A DNA stretch of 64,000 nucleotides from Herbaspirillum robiniae (GTDB taxonomy: Bacteria > Pseudomonadota > Gammaproteobacteria > Burkholderiales > Burkholderiaceae_D), in assembly GCF_002213415.1 (NCBI RefSeq), contig NZ_NJGU01000013.1, positions 62,001-126,000 of the forward strand, written 5' to 3'. Position numbers and translations under genes: made by a program. The notes under the pieces are model-generated. The model did no database searches. It saw only the letters and a list, made by a program, of their open reading frames with translations, and was not told the DNA's origin. The stretch's first letter is position 1; every line of letters starts with the position of its first letter. Positions 35,914 to 42,593 of the stretch are shown here, piece after piece.

Positions 35914-38085
35914 TCAGAATTCTTCCCAGTCGTCGCTGCCGCCGGATTTTGCCGTGGCCTTGGCGGGCCTGGGCGCGTCATGCTTCAACGCCGGTTTGGC
36001 GACAGGTTTGACAGCCGGCTTCGGGGCGGCGGCGATCTTCGGCGCGCCCTTGGGCGCCGCCTTGGTGGCCGCTGCGGCCGGCTGCTTCGGCGCAAGCGCC
36101 CCGGTGGCCGGCGCAGCTGCAGGCGCGGCCGATACCGGATGCGGCGCGTCGCCGTCGCCGGTCCTGAACACGCTCACCGTGCTCCACAACAGCTCGGCCT
36201 GTTTCTGCAGGCTCTCGGCCGCGGCCGCCGCTTCCTCGACCAGCGCGGCGTTCTGCTGCGTGATCGATTCCATCTGCGAGATGGCGTCGTTGACCTGGGC
36301 GATGCCGGTGCTCTGCTCCTGGCTGGCCACGGTGATCTCGCTCATGATGCTGGCGACCTGGCGCACCGAGCCGACGATCTCGCCCATGGTGGCGCCGGCC
36401 TCGTCGACCAGCTTGCCGCCGGCGTCGACCTTCTGCACCGAGTCGCCGATCAGCTCCTTGATCTCCTTGGCGGCCGAGGCGCTGCGCTGGGCCAGCGAAC
36501 GCACTTCGGAGGCCACCACCGCGAAGCCGCGGCCCTGTTCGCCGGCGCGCGCCGCTTCCACCGCCGCGTTCAGCGCCAGGATGTTGGTCTGGAAGGCAAT
36601 GCCGTCGATCACGCTGATGATGTCGACGATGCGGCTGGAGCTGTCCTTGATCGCGCCCATGGTCTGTACCACGCTGCCGACCACCTCGCCGCCGCGCGCG
36701 GCCAGTTGCGACGCCGAGTTGGCCAGCTGGTTGGCTTCGCGCGCGTTCTCGGCGTTCTGCTGCACGGTGGAGGTGAGCTCTTCCATCGCGCTGGCGGTCT
36801 CTTCCAGGCTCGAGGCCTGCGACTCGGTACGGCGCGAGAGGTCGGCGTTGCCGGTGGCGATCTCGCGCGAGGCATGCTGGATCACGTCGATGCTGCTGCG
36901 CACGTTGCCGACGATGCCGCCCAGGCTGCCGGTCATCTCGTTGAGCGAGCCCAGCAGCTGGGCCGATTCATCGCGTCCCGGCGCCTGGCTGCGCGCCGTC
37001 AGGTCGCACGCGGCCACTCGCCGCGCCATCTCCACCGACTCCAGGATGGGATGAGTCACTGAACGGCTGACAAGCACGCCGAACCATGCCGCCACCAGGG
37101 CCAGCAACAGGATGCAGCCCAGCACCGCCATCTGCCCGCGGCGCAACGCCTGGTTCTGCTGGTCCAGCTGCGCGGCCAGCACTTCGGTGACCTGGCCGAT
37201 GGCCTTGAACTGCTCGTCGATGGCGGTGGTGAACTGCTTGAAATAGTCGGCCGAGGCGAAGCTCACCTGGTCGGGCAGCAGGATCTGTTCGCGCGCCAGC
37301 TTGATGGCGCCGCTGCCGAGCTGGTTGGCGTTGTCGAACGTGGCGCCCAGCTTGTCCCTGAGCGCGGGATTGGCCTCCACCGCCTTGGCGAAGGACTTCT
37401 GCGCGGCGGCCAGCTTGTCCTGCGCGCGCTCCAGCATGGCCACCAGATCCAGCCGGTCTTCGCGCTTGACCTCCTTCTTCAGCAGCAGGCCGGCGCCGCG
37501 CGCGCGGGCGCGGCCGAGGTCCTCGGTCAGCGAAGGCATGGCGATGAAGGCGGCGTTGATCAGCTGGGTGCTGTCGAAGTCCGGATCGATGGTGTACTTG
37601 AAGTAATCGAGCACCCGCTCGCTGATGTCGAACAGCCCGGCCACCACCGCGCTATGCGCGGCGAAGCTGGCGGGCGCGGCGATGCCCTTGCCGGCCACGG
37701 CGTCACGCACCCTGTTCCAGGCTTCGGTCTGGGCCCGCAGCGCCTCGCCCACCTTGGGCTGGTCCTTTTGCATCTTGCCCAGGGCCTCGCCCAGCGCCTG
37801 CAAGGCTTTGTCGACCTCCTGCGCCTTGGCCTCGCGGGAGGGGGCGACGCCGGCATCCCCGTTGAGCAGCACGGCCGACATGCCGCGATGCTGCTGCATC
37901 AGCTGCACCGTGCGCAGCAGCCGACGCACCGGCTCCACGCCTTCAATCTCCATCTTCTTGAACGCGATCACCCGCTCGGTACTGGTGACGTACAAGGCTG
38001 TCGGCACGCCGAACAGGATCAGGCCTATCGCACCAAGCAAAGCAAACTTTTGCCAAAGCATCAGGTTGGCCAACAAGCGTTTCAT
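35914..38085 (-). CDS. Methyl-accepting chemotaxis protein 5, large sensor domain
   Basis: A 723-residue receptor, the largest of the five. TM1 (about 14-34) is followed by a helical periplasmic domain of about 290 residues containing [16 protein letters not shown], which resembles the start of NIT (nitrate/nitrite-type) sensor domains; that link is tentative. TM2 ([20 protein letters not shown]), HAMP, and the conserved signalling hairpin follow. A linker of about 70 residues is almost only Ala, Pro and Lys, then GGSDDWEEF, a WxxF tether. The basic linker is longer than in the neighbouring receptors. The ATG at 38085 is the only plausible start. Confidence 0.9.
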   Translation of the reverse strand: MKRLLANLMLWQKFALLGAIGLILFGVPTALYVTSTERVIAFKKMEIEGVEPVRRLLRTVQLMQQHRGMSAVLLNGDAGVAPSREAKAQEVDKALQALGEALGKMQKDQPKVGEALRAQTEAWNRVRDAVAGKGIAAPASFAAHSAVVAGLFDISERVLDYFKYTIDPDFDSTQLINAAFIAMPSLTEDLGRARARGAGLLLKKEVKREDRLDLVAMLERAQDKLAAAQKSFAKAVEANPALRDKLGATFDNANQLGSGAIKLAREQILLPDQVSFASADYFKQFTTAIDEQFKAIGQVTEVLAAQLDQQNQALRRGQMAVLGCILLLALVAAWFGVLVSRSVTHPILESVEMARRVAACDLTARSQAPGRDESAQLLGSLNEMTGSLGGIVGNVRSSIDVIQHASREIATGNADLSRRTESQASSLEETASAMEELTSTVQQNAENAREANQLANSASQLAARGGEVVGSVVQTMGAIKDSSSRIVDIISVIDGIAFQTNILALNAAVEAARAGEQGRGFAVVASEVRSLAQRSASAAKEIKELIGDSVQKVDAGGKLVDEAGATMGEIVGSVRQVASIMSEITVASQEQSTGIAQVNDAISQMESITQQNAALVEEAAAAAESLQKQAELLWSTVSVFRTGDGDAPHPVSAAPAAAPATGALAPKQPAAAATKAAPKGAPKIAAAPKPAVKPVAKPALKHDAPRPAKATAKSGGSDDWEEF

Positions 38086-38420
38086 CGCATTCCCCCGGTT
38101 GAACTGTCAAAAAAGAACCGTCTATGCGGATGTGTGCCCTTGCCTCCGTGTTCTATTTTTCGCTGCGGGGGAGGATGTCAAAGGCCCGAATAAACGTTTC
38201 AGTTTTAGCAAATTCCGTTCCAAAGACAAGGTGGCCACCCGCAAAGCCTTGCCGGTGGCGGAACCTCAGAAAACCTCAAAATCGGGAAATGAAAACGGCG
38301 GCGATGCGCCTGTCGATGTCGGGCAACATCATTGGGATTCTGGCAACCCGTGGCGAGACGATGCGGCCCGCCGGTGGACGGGCCGCAAGGAGAGCGTGGC
38401 GTGGCCTGGCCGGCCTGGGC
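38086..38420. other. Gap between the glycosyltransferase and chemoreceptor 5
   Basis: No gene is supported. A stem-loop with arms GCGGCCCG (38363-38370) and CGGGCCGC (38379-38386) lies about 35 bp past the glycosyltransferase stop codon. It has no T tract on the minus strand and may be a weak or Rho-assisted end. The remainder (about 38100-38340) is AT-richer and should hold the promoter of receptor 5, but no clear -10/-35 pair was found. Confidence 0.35.
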
Positions 38421-39470
38421 TCAGCGCGACTCGGGCGCCGGCTTGATGCCCGCCAGCTTGGCCTGCCCCGGACGATGCGCCAGGTGCAGGTGCTGCAGGA
38501 ACTGCAGCGTGGCGGACTCCCACGAACGGCTTTCGGCGTGGGCGCGCACGATGTCCTTGTCCAGCCGCAGCGCCTGCAGGCAGGCTTGCTTGAGGTCGTG
38601 CTTGAGCACGCCGGAGACGCCGTTGTCGACCACGTCGATCGGTCCTTCGACCGGATAGGCGGCAACCGGAATGCCGCAGGCCATGGCCTCCAGCAGCACC
38701 AGGCCGAAGGTATCGGTCTTGCTGGGGAAGACGAACACGTCGGCGCAGTTGTAGTAGGCCGGCAACTCGTCATGCCCCTTGGCGCCGAGGAAGCGCACCT
38801 TGGGATAGCGCTGGGTGAGCTCCTCGAGCTGCGGACCGTCGCCCACCACCCACTTGGTGCCGGGAAGGTCGAGCTTGAGGAAGGCTTCGATGTTCTTTTC
38901 CACCGCCACCCGCCCCACGTAGAGGTACAGCGGACGCTCGATGCAGGCGTGGTCTTCCACCGCCGGGCGGAAATGCGCGGTGTCGACGCCGCGCCCCCAC
39001 AGCACCACGTTGCGGAAGCCCTCTTCCTCCAGCGCCAGCTTCATCGCCGGCGTAGGCACCATGACGGCCTGCGAGCGGCCGTGGAACCAGCGCAGCAGGC
39101 GATAGGTGATCGCGCGGGGCAACAGCTTGCGCGCGGCCAGGTACTCCGGGAAGCGCGTGTGGTAAGCGGTGGTGAAATTGAGCTTGCGGCGCACGCAGTA
39201 GCGGCGCGCGGCCAGCCCCATCGGCCCTTCGGTGGCGATGTGGATGCAGTCGGGCTGGAAGCGCTCCAGCGCCTCCGAGATGCGCGCATACGGCTGGTAG
39301 GCCAGGCGGATTTCGGGATAGGTCGGGCAGGCGAAGGTGCGGAAGTCGCGCGGCGTGAGCATCATGACCTCGTGCCCCGCCGCGCGCAGGCAGCGCACCG
39401 TGGAGCGCAGCGTGTTGACGACTCCGTTGACTTGCGGTTCTCCCGCGTCGCTGATGATGGCAATGCGCAT
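38421..39470 (-). CDS. GT4 glycosyltransferase, probable glycolipid synthase next to plcP
   Basis: Start at 39470 (MRIAIISDAGEPQVNGVV), 19 nt after plcP; 349 residues. It has a GT-B fold. The N-terminal half has the nucleotide-sugar lipid transferase pattern EPQVNGVVNTLRSTVRCL and FTTAYHTRFPEYL. The C-terminal half has PLYLYVGRVAVEKNIEAFL, VVGDGPQLEEL and the EX7E motif in FPSKTDTFGLVLLEAMACG. GT4 enzymes of this type beside PlcP glycosylate diacylglycerol in phosphate-starved marine and soil bacteria (there called agt). That role fits here because PlcP releases diacylglycerol. A plain LPS or capsule transferase is the alternative. Confidence 0.75.
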   Translation of the reverse strand: MRIAIISDAGEPQVNGVVNTLRSTVRCLRAAGHEVMMLTPRDFRTFACPTYPEIRLAYQPYARISEALERFQPDCIHIATEGPMGLAARRYCVRRKLNFTTAYHTRFPEYLAARKLLPRAITYRLLRWFHGRSQAVMVPTPAMKLALEEEGFRNVVLWGRGVDTAHFRPAVEDHACIERPLYLYVGRVAVEKNIEAFLKLDLPGTKWVVGDGPQLEELTQRYPKVRFLGAKGHDELPAYYNCADVFVFPSKTDTFGLVLLEAMACGIPVAAYPVEGPIDVVDNGVSGVLKHDLKQACLQALRLDKDIVRAHAESRSWESATLQFLQHLHLAHRPGQAKLAGIKPAPESR

Positions 39471-39489
39471 AAAACTGTCGATACTTGTG

Positions 39490-40389
39490 TCAGGCAAGGA
39501 TGAGGTCCTTGGCGGCTGCCTTGGCTTCTTTCGCTGCTTTTTTGAGTTGCATGATTTCACCCCAGGTCACCAGGCGCAGCGCGCCGCTGGGATCTTCGAC
39601 CAGTGCGGTCAGGCTTTCCACCCAGTCGCCGTCGTTGCAGTAGGTCACGCCGCCGATGTCGCGGATCTCGGCCTTGTGGATGTGGCCGCAGATGACGCCG
39701 TCCAGGCCCTTCTTCTTGGCCTCGTCGGCCAGCGCGTCCTCGAACGAGGTGATGTAGCTGACCGCGTTCTTGACCTTGGACTTCAGGTACTGCGACAGCG
39801 ACCAGTACGGCAGGCCCGCGCGCGCGCGCCAGCTGTTGAACCACTGGTTGAACTTGAGGATCATGGTGTAGAGCGAGTCACCCACGTAGGCCAGCCACTT
39901 GGCGCAGGCGATCACGCCGTCGAAGCGGTCGCCGTGCAGCACCAGCATGCGGCGGCCGTCGGCGGTGACGTGCACCAGTTCATCGCGGATCTTGATGCCG
40001 CCGAAGTCGAGGTCGATGAACTGGCGGATCACTTCGTCGTGGTTGCCCGGCACGAAGATGACGTTGGTGCCCTTCTTGGCCTTCTTCAGCACGGTCTGCA
40101 CCACGTTGTTGTGCGGCTGGTCCCAGTACCAGCGACGCTTGAGCTGCCAGCCGTCGATGATGTCGCCCACCAGGTACAGCGTCTCGGACTCGGTGGCGCG
40201 CAGGAACTCCAGCAGGCGTTCGGCCTGGCAGCCGGTGGTGCCAAGGTGGATATCGGAAATCCAGATGGTGCGAAAACGCAGCGGGTCGCGCCGGCCTTCG
40301 TCGTCGGCGGGCTCGTTGCGCTCGTCGTTTCCGCCCAGGTCCGCGAACAGACCCTGGGCGTTTTCCATGAACTGTTCGCGTGGCTTCAT
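39490..40389 (-). CDS. plcP: PlcP-type metallophosphoesterase (phospholipase C for lipid remodelling)
   Basis: A 299-residue calcineurin-like phosphoesterase whose ATG overlaps the preceding stop by 4 bp. Metal-site motifs: ISDIHLGTTGCQAERLLEFL, YLVGDIIDGWQLKRR, FVPGNHDEVIRQF, VLHGDRFD and ICGHIHKAEIRDIGG. The family is often labelled UDP-2,3-diacylglucosamine diphosphatase (LpxH-like). The GCQA signature, the WYWDQPHNNVVQ segment and the partners fit PlcP better: in phosphate-starved Sinorhizobium and marine bacteria PlcP cleaves phospholipid to diacylglycerol. An OlsB-like acyltransferase precedes it and a GT4 transferase follows, all in one operon. Its catalytic role is therefore inferred from motifs plus context. 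Confidence 0.75.
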   Translation of the reverse strand: MKPREQFMENAQGLFADLGGNDERNEPADDEGRRDPLRFRTIWISDIHLGTTGCQAERLLEFLRATESETLYLVGDIIDGWQLKRRWYWDQPHNNVVQTVLKKAKKGTNVIFVPGNHDEVIRQFIDLDFGGIKIRDELVHVTADGRRMLVLHGDRFDGVIACAKWLAYVGDSLYTMILKFNQWFNSWRARAGLPYWSLSQYLKSKVKNAVSYITSFEDALADEAKKKGLDGVICGHIHKAEIRDIGGVTYCNDGDWVESLTALVEDPSGALRLVTWGEIMQLKKAAKEAKAAAKDLILA

Positions 40390-41153
40390 GCGGCCCTCGT
40401 TTCCTTGAGGTAGTGGCGGGCGTAGCGGCTGTCGAGCTTGGCCAGCGGCAGCAGCAGGAAGAAGTCGGCCGAGTGGAAATCAGGATCCCATGCCGGTTCG
40501 CCGCACACCCAGGCGCCGCTGCGCAGGTAGCCCTTCAATAGCGGCGGCACCTGCGGCTCGTGGCCGGCTTCGCGCTCCTCGATCGGGAACGGCAGCTTCG
40601 GCGCGACGCGATAGTCGGGCGGCGCCAGGTTCTTTTCCTTGAAGGCGTGGTACAGCGCGGCCGCGTTGTGGCCGCCATCGGCCAGGCTCACGCTGGCGCA
40701 GCCCATCAGGTATTCGCAGCGCTCCTTGCGCATGTAGGCGGCCAGGCCTGCCCACAGCATCATGATCACGCCGCCGCTGCGGTAGTCGGGATGGATGCAG
40801 GCGCGGCCGGCCTCGGCGATCACGCCGCGGATGTTGTCCAGGCGCGAGAGGTCGAACTCCTGTTCCGAGTAGAACTTGCCCATGCGGCGTGCGCCGTGCG
40901 GGCTCAGCACGCGATAGGTGCCGACCACGCTCAGGGTCTTGCTGTCACGCACGATCAGGTGATCGCAGTAGTCATCGAACTCGTCCTTGTCGAGGCCTTC
41001 GTTGTTGGCCAGGGCCGACAGGTTCATGGCTTCGATAAAGACCTTGTAGCGCAAGCGCTGCACTTCACGCACTTCTTCCGGGGTGCTCGCGAGGCTCAAG
41101 CTCAGCTTGGAAAAACTCGGATTGGCATCGGCAGGAATGGTAAGCAGTCTCAT
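40386..41153 (-). CDS. olsB: OlsB-like N-acyltransferase (ornithine lipid synthesis)
   Basis: Start at 41153 (MRLLTIPADANPSFSKL); 255 residues. GNAT-fold acyltransferase of the OlsB/hemolysin group: EVQRLRYKVFIEAMN, DEFDDYCDHLIVRDS, VVGTYRVLSP, EAGRACIHPDYRSGGVIMML, YLMGCASVSL, VPPLLKGYLRSGAWVCGEPA and a closing LLPLAKLDSRYARHYL. OlsB transfers a 3-hydroxyacyl chain to ornithine, giving lyso-ornithine lipid; OlsA, needed for the second chain, is not in the window. Ornithine lipids replace phospholipids under phosphate starvation, matching the downstream plcP and glycosyltransferase. Candidate Pho boxes lie upstream. Another long-chain N-acyl amino acid synthase activity is possible. Confidence 0.7.
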   Translation of the reverse strand: MRLLTIPADANPSFSKLSLSLASTPEEVREVQRLRYKVFIEAMNLSALANNEGLDKDEFDDYCDHLIVRDSKTLSVVGTYRVLSPHGARRMGKFYSEQEFDLSRLDNIRGVIAEAGRACIHPDYRSGGVIMMLWAGLAAYMRKERCEYLMGCASVSLADGGHNAAALYHAFKEKNLAPPDYRVAPKLPFPIEEREAGHEPQVPPLLKGYLRSGAWVCGEPAWDPDFHSADFFLLLPLAKLDSRYARHYLKETRAA

Positions 41154-41189
41154 GCATCGTCCTTTATGGTTCATGGGATAACGGTGCAC

Positions 41190-41223
41190 AGACTAACGAT
41201 CGATTATTTCAGCCACATGACGC
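41190..41223 (-). promoter_or_regulatory. Candidate Pho box and -10 of the olsB-plcP operon (proximal)
   Basis: On the minus strand GCGTCAT-GTGG-CTGAAAT (41223-41206) matches the PhoB half-site at 5 of 7 positions in each copy. It is followed after exactly 10 nt by TAGTCT (41195-41190), about 37 nt before the start codon. The geometry is the same as for pstS and ppk, but the half-sites are weaker. Confidence 0.4.
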
Positions 41224-41265
41224 ATCGAGCAACTTTGGCGGCACAACAACATCAAGGCCCGCAGC

Positions 41266-41283
41266 GTTACAATTGCATGACAA
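41266..41283 (-). promoter_or_regulatory. Candidate Pho box upstream of olsB (distal)
   Basis: TTGTCAT-GCAA-TTGTAAC on the minus strand, with one near-perfect and one 5-of-7 half-site at 11-bp spacing. The sequence 10 nt downstream (TTGATG) is a poor -10, so this may be an auxiliary site for the proximal box. Confidence 0.4.
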
Positions 41284-41514
41284 AGACGGCGCAGGAGACC
41301 CGGTCCGCAGGCAGGAAGACTGCCTGAAGAATGGTGCGCCGCCTGGGTTTCAGCGAAACGGCATGTGGCGTATGCGAGCCCCCGAACTTTGCCGGCGAGG
41401 CTACATCGAAACGGCATCCGGGAGGTTTTTCCCGCCGCCGCGCCGGCTGCGCGCGCAAGGATCGCGCCGCGAATTTCGCCGTCACCGCCGGCTCACGGCA
41501 TCGGCCCACCGGAC

Positions 41515-41612
41515 GTCAGTCAGGTGTCAGCCGGATGTCAGCAGATATCCAGGCCGATAGTCAGCCCGATATCTAGCCCGATAGCCAGCCAGATAGTGAG
41601 CCCGAGATTCAG
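41515..41612 (+). repeat. Short tandem-repeat array upstream of bdhA
   Basis: About nine degenerate units of 11-13 bp with consensus near GTCAGCCCGATA (for example GTCAGCCGGAT, GATAGTCAGCCC, GATATCTAGCCC, GATAGCCAGCCA, GATAGTGAGCCC). The array ends about 45 bp before the bdhA start codon. There are no spacers as in a CRISPR. The first three units are spaced 11 bp apart, the rest mostly 12. The remainder of the 41284-41514 gap shows nothing recognisable. Confidence 0.75.
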
Positions 41613-41657
41613 TTTCATTTTGCAATGTCCATCAACTCGAACCAACAAAGGAAACAT

Positions 41658-42440
41658 ATGCTACTCAAGGATAAAGTCGCCCTGATCACCGGCTCGGCCA
41701 GCGGCATCGGCAAGGAGATCGCCGTCGAATACGCCAAGCAGGGCGCCAAGGTCATCATCGCCGACCTCGCGCTGGAAGCCGCCAAGGCCACCACCGACGA
41801 AATCGTGAAGGATGGAGGCACCGCCATGGCCGTGGCCATGAACGTCACCGACGAGACCCAGGTCGACAAGGGCGTGGCCGACGCCGTCAACACCTACGGC
41901 GGCCTGGACATCATGATCAGCAACGCCGGCATCCAGATCATCAGCCCGGTGGTCGACCTGACGCTGGACAACTGGCGCAAGATGCTGGCGATCCACCTGG
42001 ACGGCGCCTTCCTGACCACCCGCGCGGCGATGAAGGCGATGATCAAGCAGGGTCGCGGCGGCTCCATCATCTACATGGGCTCGGTGCACTCGCACCTGGC
42101 CTCGCCGCTGAAGGCGCCCTACGTCACCGCCAAGCACGGCTTGCTGGGCCTGGCCAAGGTGGTGGCCAAGGAAGGCGCCAAGGACAAGATCCGCTCCAAC
42201 GTCATCTGCCCCGGCTTCGTGCGCACGCCGCTGGTGGAAAAGCAGATCCCCGAGCAGGCCAAGGAACTGAACATCAGCGAAGAGGACGTGATCAAGAAGG
42301 TGATGCTGAAGGACACCGTCGACGGTGAATTCACCACCACCCAGGACGTGGCACAGACCGCCGTGTTCCTGGCCGCCTTCCCGACCAATGCGCTGACCGG
42401 CCAGTCGGTGGTGGTCAGCCACGGCTGGCATATGCAGTAA
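41658..42440 (+). CDS. bdhA: 3-hydroxybutyrate dehydrogenase
   Basis: The ATG at 41658 ([20 protein letters not shown]) follows AAGGAA; an in-frame start 33 bp upstream lacks one. The 260-residue SDR has [12 protein letters not shown] for cofactor binding, ISNAGIQ, the catalytic Ser in YMGSVHS, and [10 protein letters not shown] with Tyr and Lys. The [10 protein letters not shown] and [19 protein letters not shown] stretches are those of D-3-hydroxybutyrate dehydrogenases. It interconverts 3-hydroxybutyrate and acetoacetate in polyhydroxybutyrate turnover. It is a single-gene unit with a strong terminator after it and a repeat array before it. Confidence 0.88.
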   Translation: MLLKDKVALITGSASGIGKEIAVEYAKQGAKVIIADLALEAAKATTDEIVKDGGTAMAVAMNVTDETQVDKGVADAVNTYGGLDIMISNAGIQIISPVVDLTLDNWRKMLAIHLDGAFLTTRAAMKAMIKQGRGGSIIYMGSVHSHLASPLKAPYVTAKHGLLGLAKVVAKEGAKDKIRSNVICPGFVRTPLVEKQIPEQAKELNISEEDVIKKVMLKDTVDGEFTTTQDVAQTAVFLAAFPTNALTGQSVVVSHGWHMQ

Positions 42441-42459
42441 GCCGGCGCCGCCGCAGACC

Positions 42460-42485
42460 AAAGCCGCCTCCGGGCGGCTTTTTTG
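42460..42485 (+). terminator. Terminator of bdhA
   Basis: AAGCCGCC and GGGCGGCTT pair around a short CTCC loop and are followed by TTTTTT, about 20 bp after the stop codon. Confidence 0.88.
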
Positions 42486-42593
42486 TTGTCGCCGCGGCGC
42501 TCGTAACATGCCGCAACAACTTCGGCGCGAGGCGTCATCCGGCAGTCATATTGCAGGCATAAGGTGAAACGCCGCCCTGCCCACGGAGACCGC

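Noticed and set aside
39490-40389. LpxH (lipid A synthesis) as the identity of the metallophosphoesterase
   Set aside because: Length, the GCQA signature and operon partners (OlsB-like, GT4) fit PlcP better; kept as the alternative to test.
41515-41612. CRISPR array
   Set aside because: Units are 11-13 bp and abut directly; there are no spacers of constant length and no cas genes.
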